Source: Haliclystus octoradiatus (Eukaryota; Cnidaria; Staurozoa; Stauromedusae; Haliclystidae). Taken from it: 64,000 nucleotides of DNA. The stretch is taken from NCBI GenBank assembly GCA_916610825.1, contig OU744446.1, positions 1,748,501 through 1,812,500 on the forward strand, written 5' to 3'. Below are positions 1 to 12,700 of this stretch, in pieces; the first letter of the stretch is position 1, and every line of letters begins with the position of its first letter. The notes beneath the pieces are model-generated. The model saw only the letters and a program-made list of their open reading frames with translations, was not told the origin of the DNA and made no database searches. The position numbers were made by a program, and so were the translations under genes.

Positions 1-2008
1 CTGAACTTGCTCCAATCGCTGAACCCTCCATCAACTGAAAGACAGATTGATTTCAAGTTACTGTATACTTCATAAAGTTAAAAATTTCAAATTTTTAAAC
101 TGCTGGAATAACAAACCTGGACAAGATCCTTTCTCACAATCTTTCTCTTCGTCTTTTTCTCCTTCACAATCCTTACCGCCATCTTTGGGAGATGGGTTTG
201 TACAAGTTCTCGTTCTCGTCTTTTTATAGGTTTTGCAATCGCAACTGCTGAACTTGCTCCAATCGCTGAACCCTCCATCAACTGAAAGACAGATTGATTT
301 CATGTTACTGTATACTTCATAAAGTTAATTTAAAATTTTAAAACTGCTGGAATAACAAACCTGGACAAGATCCTTTCTCACAATCTTTCTCTTCCTCTTT
401 TTCTCCCACACAATCCTTACCGCCATCTTTTGGAGATGGGTTTGTACAAGTTCTCGTTCTCGTCTTTTTGTAAGTTTTGCAATCGCAACTGCTGAACTTG
501 CTCCAATCGCTGAACCCTCCATCAACTGAAAGACAGATTGATTTCAAGTTACTGTATACTTCATAAAGTTAAAAATTTCAAATTTTTAAACTGCTGGAAT
601 AACAAACCTGGACAAGATCCTTTCTCACAATCTTTCTCTTCCTCTTTTTCTCCCACACAATCCTTACCGCCATCTTTGGGAGATGGGTTTGTACATGTTC
701 TCGTTCTCGTCTTTTTATAAGTTTTGCAATTGCAGCTGCTGAACTTGCTCCAATCGCTGAACCCTCCATCAACTGAAAGACAGATTGATTTCAAGTTATT
801 GTATACTTCATAAAGTTAATTTCAAATTTTTAAGCTGCTGGAATAACAAACCTGGACAAGATCCTTTCTCACAATCTTTCTCTTCCTCTTTTTCTCCCAC
901 ACAATCCTTACCACCATCTTTGGGAGATGGGTTGGTACAAGTTCTCGTTCTCGTCTTTTTATAGGTTTTGCAATCGCAGTTGCTGAACTTGCTCCAATCG
1001 CTGAACCCTCCATCAACTGAAAGACAGTTTAAATTCATGATACTGTATACATACTTCATAAAGTTAATTTCAAATTTGAAAACTGCTGGAATAACAAACC
1101 TGGACAAGCTCCTTCTTCGCAATCTTGCTCTTCTTCTTTTTCTCCTTCACAATCTTTACCGCCATCTTTAGGAGTTGGGTTTGTACAGGTTCTCGTTCTC
1201 GTCTTCTTAGACGTCTTACAGTCGCATTCAGAAAAATCGCTCCAGTCACTGAAACCTCCATCAACTGAAAGACAGTTTGATTTCATGATACTGTATATAT
1301 ACTTCATAAAGTTAATTTCAAATTTGAAAACTGCTGGAATAACAAACCTGGACAAGCTCCTTCTTCACAATCTTGCTCTTCTTCTTTTTCTCCTTCACAA
1401 TCTTTACCGCCATCTTTAGGAGTTGGGTATGTACAGGTTCTCGTTCTCGTCTTCTTAGACGTCCTACAGTCGCATTCAGAAAAATCGCTCCAGTCACTGA
1501 AACCTCCATCAACTGAAAGACAATTTGATTTAATGATACTGTATATATACTTCATAAAGTTAATTTCAAATTTGAAAACTGCTGGAATAACAAACCTGGA
1601 CAAGCTCCTTCTTCACAATCTTGCTCTTCTTCTTTTTCTCCTTCACAATCTTTACCGCCATCTTTAGGAGTTGGGTTTGTACAGGTTCTCGTTCTCGTCT
1701 TCTTAGACGTCTTACAGTGGCATTCAGAAAAATCGCTCCAGTCACTGAAACCTCCATCAACTGAAAGACAATTTGATTTCATGATACTATATATCTACTT
1801 CATAAAGTTAATTTCAAATTTGAAAACTGCTGGAATAACAAACCTGGACAAGCTCCTTCTTCACAATCTTGCTCTTCTTCCTTTTCTCCTTCACAATCTT
1901 TACCGCCATCTTTAGGAGTTGGGTTTGTACAGGTTCTCGTTCTCGTCTTCTTAGACGTCTTACAGTCGCATTCAGAAAAGTCGCTCCAGTCACTGAAACC
2001 TCCATCAA
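1..2008 (-). repeat. Tandem array of TSP1 exons (8 complete + 1 partial unit, 244-248 bp each)
   Basis: Exons at 117-281, 361-525, 608-772, 852-1016, 1100-1264, 1348-1512, 1596-1760 and 1844-2008 are each exactly 165 nt and start 244, 247, 244, 248, 248, 248 and 248 bp apart. The introns (79-83 nt) are as alike as the exons, so whole exon-intron units were copied. Two subfamilies are visible: units from 1 to 1016 read DWSKFSSCDCKT...KDCEKGSCPG, units from 1100 to 2008 read DWSDFSECDCKT...QDCEEGACPG. Each exon is phase 1-1, so gain or loss of units keeps the reading frame. Confidence 0.9.
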
Positions 2009-4630
2009 CTAGAACAAATGTCATACTCATAACTTTCTGCATTCAACGCTGCATAAGCATGACAACAAATGTTATTTATTGCTTAAATAATAAGGGAGCA
2101 TTTAAATAATAGAACATTTCATTATGAAGATATGAATATTAAGAATCAGTTTGCTTTTTAATGCAGCAAGGAACTCTGTGTTTTGGTTTATCAATGCGAA
2201 TGGAATACTCGCAAGGCAGCATCTTTATCGTTAATATTGCTATTATAGACATAGGACTGGTGCTTGTGGTTGAGGTACTGAAAAAATACGTCCGGGGTGT
2301 TTTCACGCAGTTGTCATTCGACCATATGTATGTGTATATTGTTTTATTTAACATTATTATTAAACCTACCTGCGACTGGACCATACGTGCAATTAACTAG
2401 GTTGCAATCTTTCTCTTCAAAAGCCCATCCTAGCATTCTACAATCTTTTCCTCCGCCAGATGGCTGTGGATTGTTACATTCACGTCGTTTTTCTTGAAAA
2501 CCAGGTCCGCATTCTGAGGAACATTTTGACCATTCGCCCCAATCTCCATATCCACCATTCACAACTGTCAGATAAAATTATATTCGATTATTGTTTTCCC
2601 TTTAGATGTACACATAGTTCATCTGTACAGAAATACATCATCAGACCAATCGATTGGTATCAGCGCATTTGATTCACTAGAGTGCACCCATCGTTATCAA
2701 TACTTGTAAGCCAAAAACAAAACCGAACATATAGCTTTACATTTGCTATATCAGCAAACGATTTCACTCATAACTTATCTACAAGCCCCACGTTTTTAAA
2801 ACTATTTACAGTCGTTTGATTTATCTCCTAACTAAAATAACACCTAAACTAAATTTGGTAAATATTGTACAATTGTCATAAGGCAAGATTGGTAAAGTGG
2901 GCCTTCAATGAATATTCACAATTGCTACGAATTATTGTTTAAACTGATCATAACCTACTGCATCTAGGTCAAAAGCGTGAAGATGTTACAACAAACTTGT
3001 TTTCGAAGCAATAACACAGCAGGCGAAATCTTTATATATTTTGTATTTTCTGTAGGGATTGATTTCACCAACCTGTAGTGTCCGTAGAATCTTCTTCGAC
3101 GCTATAGATATATACAATGTTATCATCTCCGACACATTCTGATAGAAGACCCTTTGTGCATTTCAAGAAATTTCCATCGATGCATCCACCTGATGAAGAG
3201 CTTGGTGTTGCAATCATCTCATCAATTTTCTTTTCGTCATCAGCTCCCAAACACCGGCCATAAAAACCCAATGCAAAATATTTTCTTTTATCCTTATTTG
3301 CTTTTTCTCTACATCGGCATGCCAAGCTAAAATAAGTGATTACAAAGACATTGAATACATGTAATATGCAGCAAAAAATGAAAAACTTATTTCAAGCAAA
3401 ATATTGCTTATATTAAGCAAAATAATTCTTATAATAAGTATAAAAATCTTGTCCATGGGGTAAGCATCTATTTCTTGATAAGAATCCCATGGTTAGCATA
3501 TCCATTCTAAAAATAAGCAAGTTCGTGAATCAGATTTCTTCTTGAAATCAGTCATTAACGACCAGTTTTAAACACTTGAATTGAATAAAAATTGTTAAAT
3601 TAATGTATACATAGCTGATGAAAATATATAAATGAAACCTTCTGATCTTAACTAATAGAATCCAGATAACTCCTTATGTTCCTGTTTATGTTTGATGTTG
3701 TGACATAACAACTCTCTGCATAACAGCCATTGTATAATAGCTTTTATCAGGACTATTTTATCCCTATTCCCAATACGTCACACCAACTTCGAATCATTTT
3801 GCAGAATAAAAATTATCAAAACAAAATACGGCAACAAACATAAATGATAATAATTCATTGCAGTTTTGCTACAGCTGAAAATTTAGTTTCCAATTGATAC
3901 ATCACAACACTCATCAATAAAAAAAAGCAGATTTATGATGATGAGTTTACTGCTTCTGGAATCTTTCATAAGAGTTATTTGTTATTCGCATCAAAAATTC
4001 TTGTAGATAATATCAAACACAGGGGAAAAGCAGGACAGCAAACTTCCAAAAGCAGCAGAACAGTGCGCCCTTCTTCGTCCAAATTATATCGAATTGAGAA
4101 ATTGAAGGGATATAGGAGAAAATGATCAAAATCAGAGAAATAAATGAATGTATTTCGTAAAAAGTCTGCTTTGCTTTTTAAAAAGGTTACCATGGATCGG
4201 AAGCCGTGTTTCGATAGCCACATCCAAACAATTAGGATGTAGGATGTTGGTAAGCACGCGGAAAGCTAAATGCCCTCAGTCTAAATGGGTTCATGTTTTC
4301 GGATGCTTCTAATGTCTCCCATCGGCCGTGGTAGTTCTTTAAACTGGTAAACTTCTTTGTTGTATGATATACGTCACAATTCATGCATATAATCCGTAAA
4401 GATGCAAGATATACGTATTATCAAAACAAAATCAAAGAATTAAAATTACCTGAAGAGTGTCTCCTCGTAGTGATTCCAACTTATAAAATGTATCCCATCG
4501 TTTGTCGGTGCATTAGGATTTGTATCATCTACTAATGTATCTGTGAACACCAGTGGATCAAACTTATGACATGATAATTTACTGTACTTCCTTTCACAAT
4601 AATTCACCACAGAGGTTGCGTCAATTATGG
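1..4630 (-). CDS. TSP1-repeat extracellular protein gene (partial; 3' end lies beyond the window start)
   Basis: Minus-strand exons in transcript order: 4630-4450, 3326-3073, 2564-2370, 2008-1844, 1760-1596, 1512-1348, 1264-1100, 1016-852, 772-608, 525-361, 281-117, 34-1 (cut). All have AG/GT borders and phases agree: 4630 starts in phase 1, 4450/3326 joins as AG+C, and every TSP1 exon is phase 1-1. The first two exons encode a Cys-rich module ending in a stretch with FALGFYGRCLG, like the FALQFYGECW-type module found beside lectin and TSP1 domains in marine invertebrate proteins. Exon 2564-2370 is a normal TSP1 domain (WGEWSKCSSECG). The rest are near-identical shortened TSP1 domains. Such domains are extracellular; ligands are unknown. 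No signal peptide exon was found, so the gene probably starts upstream of 4630 in undetected exons. A paralogous gene lies at 55596-62609. Confidence 0.8.
3073..4630 (-). other. Two exons coding a Cys-rich FALGFYGRCLG module (part of the TSP1 gene)
   Basis: Exon 4630-4450 (181 nt) is preceded by TTTCCAG on the minus strand and ends before GTAATT; exon 3326-3073 (254 nt) follows TTTTAG and ends before GTTGGT. The join reads ...HYEETLFS-LACRCREKANKDKRK. The second exon has Cys at CRC, GRCLG, GGC, KC and EC. The 1123-bp intron between them and the 508-bp intron at 2565-3072 hold no other feature I can name. The family assignment rests on my memory of similar motifs and is tentative; the exon structure is firmer. 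Confidence 0.6.
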
Positions 4631-5205
4631 CTGGAAATCAAAATTGTAAAGTTAGGATATTAGTGAGACCTTTGTAAGTAATTCAGAGTCTTGGACTATT
4701 TAGAAAACCACGCTGAATTATTATTCGATGATCAGCAAATGCTTTCATATTTTTCGATACAAGCAGCATGTTTGGCATTGGGTAACATTTGACTTGCATT
4801 GCTCCCGTGACATTACATTAACATCAACTATACTATAAACTGACATTGATTTTACTTTGGACATGTTTCTTTTTTATACTGCCTTCATTAATAGTCAATT
4901 GTGTGGACATACGACCACTATTCGACAGTAGGCATTGCGGTCTTGGTTGTTAAATGGTCGATAGAATACAGCATATTACTAACCTGAACCGCAAATTGTT
5001 AATACACACAACAAATGAAAGATCATCTGAAAACATAATAGAAACAAGACATGTTAGATCTTCCCTAATGAAAAGATTGATGCAGCATTCACCTGAAAAC
5101 ACAGGTAGTTCTAAGAGAATAAAAATGGAAAGCTGTTTAGTGTTTTCTACTGGAGACTATTTATTCCTTCACTGCCGAATCTTAAATTATCAACAATAAT
5201 GGCAT

Positions 5206-5424
5206 ATGGTCTGGCCAACCAAGCGTTGGTTTAAATGGAGAATTTTCGTCTCACCCATGTGGGATCCCATCTGCTCATCAAGTGAGATCCCACCTCGTTG
5301 GGCTAGCCCGGCGACAACGCTCGACTGTAGAGCAATAGACAACAATAGTTGAAGTTGATGTCACCCAAAGGTGTTGAGTCAGAGTCACCTTGCTGGGTTG
5401 GCCAACCACATGTAAACACCCCCA
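5206..5424. repeat. MITE-like element with TGGCCAACC ends
   Basis: The left end reads TCTGGCCAACCAAGC and the right end GGGTTGGCCAACCACATG followed by TAAACACCCCC. Internally GTGGGATCCCA and GTGAGATCCCACC add further inverted similarity. A diverged piece in opposite orientation (GGGGTGTTTACATGAGGTGG) is at 58966-59135. DNA transposon class not determined. Confidence 0.45.
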
Positions 5425-8400
5425 TTCAACGCGTCTTCGTCCACGGAACATTTAATCAATGTGAATTATATTTCACAAATCATGCAGACACCCAGTAAAC
5501 GTACGATGTCGTCGTCAAGACAAAAGTACCAGTAAACACTTTGTGGGGTTGCAAGAAGAGCAAAATACAACCGACCTATGTGGAGTCGCGAAAATGTCGC
5601 AACGATGTCTTTTACTTTATAGCAGTAACCAATCAGAATGTGAAATTGGATAGGACAATTGAGCTGTTCACTATAGTTGCTACAAAAAATTGTTTTTTAT
5701 ATTATTGAAAATCTTCGCTTTATTTATACATGTTTCTTTATAAAATGAGAGTCAAAAATGAAACATTCTAGATTTCCGCAACTTCAAGTTTCACACCAGA
5801 AGGTGATCATCAGGCGATTAATTTCAACTATCCTACAAAAATTCATCCCTATCCACCTATTAATATTCAACAATCCACCTATTAATATTATTATATTATT
5901 ATTGTTATTATTACATATTTCTTTAAAACTCCTAAAAACTAAAATACTTGGTGATAAAACTATTTGTTAAATATTATAGGTGCTACAGACTAAATTATGT
6001 TGGTACAAAATATATTTTCCAAATTTAATTTAGTGCATTTTATCAATTTATGTTGTATCAGCTCCCATCCGAGATATTGTGTGTTGTTTTGAGATTATAC
6101 TGGTTTATGCCGATTCATCGCGCAACTTGTCAAATATAAAAATCTCCAAGTAACTGTGTTACCGTCTTTATATCATACCATTGCGTGTGTTATGTTGTAG
6201 TTGTGTGTTGGCTATACTGCAGTATCACTGCACATCACAGATGTATCTCATAGTTAATTTTCTGATGAAGAATGTCTTTCTGAAACTTATTAGCAATTCT
6301 GAACAATGACAACACTGATTGTATGATTTGATTTAGTAATTAAAAGATTAATATTATTTGCCATGGTTATTTAAAAGGTTGAATTTATCAATTTATAAGT
6401 TGCGCCTGGTGCATAAAGGTAACATGGACATAGAATGCTATATTATATAATCTGTACAAATGCACTTCCGGGCAAAGTCATAAGTGATCTAGATGACATT
6501 AAAGAATAAAATATTTGGAGTTTTCGGTTATCAATATAATCAGGATAATATAAACTGAAGGATTCTTGAAGTTGAGAATGATTTATCCAATATGAAATAT
6601 TGAGAAATGTACAATGGCACAATTGGTACACTATCGATTTCAATTTATCCATTCTGCATCTATATATAAGGTGATGGGGTATCACAGTACGAGGAAATCT
6701 TTCCTATAATTCATTCCTATATTTTGGAAGCTCTTCGCAGGGATCCTGTAATAAGTTTCTCGAAACGCCATATATCGCTATTCTGAAATATCATATCGAA
6801 GGACTGAGCTATTGATTGAAACATTGAGATATATGTTATTTGATTAGAAATAAAAAGTAAGTATATATACGATTCATGTTGCTACTTTCCTACTACAGAT
6901 AGAAAAAGGTTATTTCTTACCCTTATCAAGTGTTGGACTTTAAACAAAATATACTTGTTGTTTACGGGTTGGATTCAACTCTGATATTATTATCCTGGTA
7001 GGTAAATTTGAAAGGTTAGAATTTTTTTAAATGTGGCCAAGTTGAAAAGTAAAATCAAATGGAGAATTTACACTTTGAATATGTTTCGATGTAGTCATTA
7101 ATTTTTTTGTTGTACTATTATATAATAGTCTATATATAGGATGTCCTTCATATTTGTACAGTGCAACGTTGTGATTATTTATCATATAAACATTGTTTAT
7201 TGTATATATATAACTGTTGCTATACTATACTGTATATAATTGTTATTATATTAACTTGTGTTTACCTTGTGCGTAATTTCAGCTTGCTTCTTTCACTTGC
7301 CATATATTAATTTTAATGGTTTTGTTGTAGGTTTTCCTTATCCAATCTGAAACTACTTAGAAGCAACCATCTTTTAATTGCTGACTTATTGAGGAAGCAA
7401 TTGATTTAAATTCAAGATAACAATAATTACTATTTGCACGTGCTTGCTAATTGCTCTTTGAGAAATAATAATTTTCCTCAAACTCAAGCAAAGTGTATTT
7501 AGTGCAAGTAGGTAAGTTATGAAACAGTTATGGTATATGATACTTCACATATTATATACTTTCATAAATAAAAATAATGTTTTGAAAAGTCCCTCCTAGT
7601 TAAACGTTCATAAGGTCAAATTAAGTGACATTATATTTAAATGTTCCTATAAAAGTATGGATTGAAATGATATGAAATATTTCTGAAGAGTCGATGGTTA
7701 CCAAGCTCACAGCATGTGACGTAATTTAAGAGGATAGATCAGCCATGATCAATTGAAGATACGAAGTCTTTATTTTCCAGCCAACACCTTATTCGCCTGT
7801 ACACAATGTTTTGGAGATAAGTTTTCTTAATACATCTGTGTGGGCTCAGTTGCAGATAAGCTACGTCTTAGCTTTTGGATAGAAAATAATGACTGCATGG
7901 TCTACCTTCGGAGATATGCAAAATCTAATGTCCTCTGCCTTAAATGATAGATACATCGAGCACATACATCTCCTATTATAGAGTGGTCATGCTTATTACC
8001 AGAAAAGGAGATACCAGCGATGTACAGAGTCAGAATCTTGTGACTCCTTTTCGAAAAAATGCCTGAAAAAGGCGGGGTTAGAGACTCTGATTCCATATAG
8101 AGTGTAACACATATGCGCTCCAATTCCGACTCCAAGATGTTTCAGATTAATTCCTGTAAGAAGTCCGAAAATTGAACCTAGTTTGTCCACCCAAATTAGA
8201 GAAAACACAGAAAATAAACAAAAGTTATAAAATAAATTGATTAAATAATGAATGATTAGCATAAATCTGAAAAGCGTACCTAAACCCAACCTCTACGCTA
8301 GATTATACAGATCTCAACTTTGCAGGGGTTTATTAAAACTCCCATGATTCCTCCTGTCTACTAAGGCATTTACTCCATTCCGAGTACTGTGAAACTATGG

Positions 8401-8623
8401 ATGCTCATGTCGGAGTTTGAATCGTTCTCCAGTACACCTTTGGCGAGCACATGACTCGTGTTTGCAAACTTCATAATTTCAGACATATATGTAGCGAGTG
8501 CACAGAGCAATATATAGTGCAACTTCGTGGGATCTCATGCCCGAAGGACTATCGGTTAGAGCCATGAAGAGTCTCCGGACAATGATTTAACATCATCTTC
8601 TACTTCATACTAATGGGTGTGTC

Positions 8624-8725
8624 AGCGGCTTTCCCGGGGATTTGCTAAATTGGTCTTACCAAACTAATTTAATCCACCTGGATGAGGGGCAACATTGTCA
8701 ACTGGGTCACCCCTGGGAAAGCCGC
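8624..8725. repeat. Inverted repeat around AGCGGCTTTCCC / GGGAAAGCCGC
   Basis: AGCGGCTTTCCCGGGGAT on the left pairs with ACCCCTGGGAAAGCCGC on the right, about 65 nt apart. The downstream tail GTGGGTAAATGACAAATC near 8785 resembles the 3' tail of the tRNA-SINE family at 11608, so this may be a rearranged SINE or foldback element. Confidence 0.4.
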
Positions 8726-9749
8726 GAATACACGCATAAGCAACTACATCCCTGTGAATTAAGCTACTGGCTTACATGTAGATTGTGGGTAAATGACAAA
8801 TCTGAAAAGTTGTTAACGTTGAGATTTGGTACAACACATTAAAGATAAGATGAAATGGTAGAGTCGGTGAATAATGAATACAGTATTAAGCACATTTTTT
8901 AGTATATTTCTTATTTTTCACTCTATAAATATTTTAATATACACATTTTCCATTTCATATGGCATGCAGTTATAAATAGCTTAATATAATTTGAATAATA
9001 TTATTAATATATTTCTTTAATTGGGATATTTACTACATCATTGATATGATACAATTGTTCTTATTACGAATAAAGCATTTTTAATGAATTATTTACTAAT
9101 TCCAATAAATAATCGATACAACACTCAAATGTATAGTGATTATATCAATTGTTTGTATAAAGATTTACGCATAAAGACTGACGATGATTATAATAACGAA
9201 GTTGGATGGCTCTTGATAAGACACCAAATGCACAGGAAAGTTTATTTCTTGTAATAATATATCACTTGTTTCAAGTCAGCTTAACAAATCTCAAGCCAAA
9301 AAAGTTCTTGTTTTGAGGGCAAAAATGGCTTGTTTTAATCTTGCAAGCCAAAATCTCTGACAAGTCGGGCATGTACAATCTATTTTGTATACCATTTGCA
9401 TAACAATCCCTTTCTGCATAAATTAAGAATTTTTTGGCTTAAAAAAAGTTAAACAGACTGGAGACAAGAAAAACATTCTTGCCAAAAATTAAATTTCTCC
9501 TGTGTATTATGATAAATAATGAAATAATTAATTATTGAAAGAGTATGAAATTTATTTCAAGTTCTGAAGTAACAAAATCGTGTTTATATTCATCCAATTT
9601 TGAAGTATTTGAACATGCAATATTTGCATAATTAAAAAATATCAGTAAATGTCATGAAACAAACAAGAAAAGAAATTTTAAAAGTTCAACCAAACAGTAA
9701 CGAAATCAAATTAAATAATTATTAGATGCGGTTTTCAATTATTAGATTA

Positions 9750-12700
9750 TTAAATGGTCATGGAGTCATTTTCGCTATCTTCTATAATAGTCATTCTTGT
9801 AAGTGGTACAATCTCGTCTTCATCATGATCAACGGTTGTTAATTCTGGAGTTGGTTTAAAAATGGTATTATTTATTATCGAGACAAAAGGTGATGCTTTG
9901 AGGGTTTTATTTTTATCGCTATCCAATTCTTCAGAAAGTGTTTCAAGTGTTGTGAAATTTGTTGGTTTTTCTAAATGTTTATTAATGCCATGCGTCCCTG
10001 CAAGAAAAAACAACCGAAGACTCAAATCATTGAAAATAATTCCTACTTTAACTTGAATCAACTGCAATACAGAAGAAGCAAATCTAGGTAATTAAAAATA
10101 TCTACAAGAAAGAAGTTAAACTCTATTGATGCGAGGATCTATCTCATGTCAAGAGATGAAAAAAGTATAGTAAAAAACTCGAGAAATCCAGGGTATCAAA
10201 TCAGAAATAATAAATTTATAAAATTTCACTTATTAATAGTTACCCTTTACTAAATTTCAATCTCAGATGAGTCAGATCCAGGTTTTGCTCTATAAGGCAT
10301 AAGAACAGCCATTATATACTATGCTATACTATACTATATATACTTTTGTGATCTTACCTTGTGTGGAATTAAGCTTTGGGATGGGTATGATAAACTTATG
10401 CAGTTTCTTTTGAAGAACAGTACCATTGGTAGGCGTATCAGCTGTAAGTGATGAGTTGATAGAGGAGCTTAATTTATTCAAAAGTGATAGTTTTGTTTTG
10501 ATAAAAGGAGTTGTAGTGCCATGATGTCTTGCTGCTGAAGACGAGGGAATGATCAAATGTTGGATTTTATGATGTTCAATCTTTGATGAATTCTGACAAC
10601 GTTCTCTGAAATATTAAAACCAATATACTTCAAATGGTTGAACAAGAGATTCACGGCTTGTCTATTAGTAGTAGCCTAGTGATTAAACATTTATAATAAA
10701 GTTCAACCAATCTTATTAAAGGGTTACCACATACTTGCCATGTTTGTATTCATATTTACTAAACGAGAAAATGTTGGGAGACACGAGTGAAGCGCTAAAA
10801 AATCACGAGCTCCGAGCGAGTGATTTTTAGCTTCCCGAGTGTCTCCCAACATTTTCGAGTTTAGTAAATATGAATACAAACATTTGCAAGCATGTGGTAA
10901 CCCTTTTCTAAAATAAAACAAACGTCGGAATCTCATTCGACGGCGAATTTTCAATTCATGAATTCACAATTTAAAATTCAATTTCAATTCATAAACCAAG
11001 CATAAAGAGAATCCCACAACAAGATAGATTTTGTCGAATAAAAAAAGACATATACAAGAACGTATGTAATATAAGTGGTACAATAGTTCTTTAGCAAATT
11101 AATGCAGTAATTGTTATTTAAATTTTAGGTTTACCTTGAAACAGCGTAGCCTATAATTGTCTTTCATTCTGTGTTTTTATTTTGCATGTTACACGATTCA
11201 TTTACCACGCTTTTCAATAAATAAAACATCTTGAGCTAAATGTCGTTTTGTAAATCGTAGCCATTATTGAGATATTTATTGGATTGTTATCAAAAAGTTA
11301 TAAATTCTGTATTTTATCACAGATCAAACTTTTTGAAGCTTGCGGTTTTTCCCGGTTTTCGGAGCCATGTTTTACCCTAGGATTTCATGCACGCTCTTTC
11401 GACCAATCAGATCGCAGAAAACCTTCGTTATATTTTAGAAACCTATTTACAACACAAAGATGTTCAACAAAATATCTGTTAAAGAACTTAAAATGGTTAA
11501 GTTTAGAAGTAGTGTTTTTGATGAAATAAAGGATCGATATATTATCCTTGCTTTCAATAAATATTATATTGAACACAAAACCAGTATACTCAATTATGCT
11601 GCTCTGCTGCCTTGGTGTAGTGGCTAGGGCGTTGGACCATGGCCCGCAGGGTCTCGGGTTCAATCCCTGGCTGGAGCACTATAGGTTGGCGTCAGGAAGG
11701 GCATCCGGCTATTAAACTTCTAGCTTCAAAATAAAGCTTGAAATTACTAACCAATTAACCAACCACCCCGGTGAAAAAAGCTGCAAGCTTACCCGGTTTG
11801 TAGATAAATGACAAATCAAAAAAAAAAAAAATGCTGTTGTTTGTGGGGATGTTACCTTGATAGTATTTATATTTGTTTTGCGGATAACATAATTAGACAA
11901 TTAGACATTGTATTTTGTTTTCATGGGTCTGTATTTCCTATTTCAATGATCTCTGATACTGTTTCGTAATAACGTTTCATAGTTAAAATAGGATATGTGT
12001 GTTTAAGATGAGATGTTGACTCCTACTAGCACATTTTAAAATTAACACATCTGTAAATAGACCTAACGACTGAAACTATTTGAATCATAACAGGATTGGC
12101 ATTTGTCAGTTAGAAGTCAGAGTAACTTACAGATTCAATGAGACTCTGTGAAATCCTTCTTGCAGAAGTTTTGTTTCATTTCGGAGTTGTGCTAAAACCA
12201 TTCCAGAATGAACAAATATATCTGAAATTATGAAAGAAAGTCAATAAATAGCAAATCAAAGGCAGCATGCAACTTATTTAGTTCAAACTTATGTGTTTGT
12301 ACAGTATTCTGTATTTACTACACTCAACAAATCGTTAATTGTTTCTCACACCAATCCCTACAAAGACAGTTCTTGAACCTTACGTGGCCTGATATTCATG
12401 AACAGTTCACAAACATTTCATGAAAATTCCATAAAAACAGGCTGTTTAACATTCATGAGATATCCACATACTGTTCATGAACTATTCATAATTCATGAAC
12501 ACTAAAAAAGTTTTGAACAGTTCATGAACTCAAGGAATATGCTTTGTAGTGGAATCCTTGTGAAAAATTACGAATACAGCAACATGAAATCAGTCATACA
12601 GCCTATTTATTCATAATAATAAGGCTGTAAAATGATCCTAACGAGCGGATAATGAACCATCTGCCATTTTCTTGTGAACCAACTATCGATGAACAAACGA

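Larger units (their letters stand above)
4631..9749. other. Gene-poor interval with transposon fragments
   Basis: No exon with both homology and splice signals was found on either strand. Seen: an inverted-ended repeat at 5206-5424, a short AATGAGAGTCAAAAATGAAACA-like stretch near 5745 that recurs at 22429-22498, a CTGATGAAG...CTGAAAC stretch at 6262-6286, and an inverted repeat at 8624-8725. The rest is unremarkable AT-rich sequence. Missing 5' exons of the TSP1 gene could lie here. Confidence 0.5.

Noticed and set aside
87-2008. 64-residue alternative-frame ORFs (MMEGSAIGASS- and MMEVSVTGA-type) recurring in the array
   Set aside because: They are out-of-frame readings of the TSP1 exons, repeated only because the exons are repeated.
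1-2008. CRISPR-like regular repeat array
   Set aside because: Units are 244-248 bp with coding exons and splice borders; no short repeats with unique spacers.
4954-5199. 81-codon plus-strand frame (MVDRIQHITN...)
   Set aside because: No domain, no splice context and no neighbour evidence; likely chance.
7996-8289. 97-codon hydrophobic minus-strand frame
   Set aside because: Hydrophobicity follows from AT-rich codons; no domain, splice signals or conservation evidence.
11611-11670. tRNA gene
   Set aside because: A and B boxes are present but no cloverleaf is apparent and the unit continues into a SINE body with poly(A).
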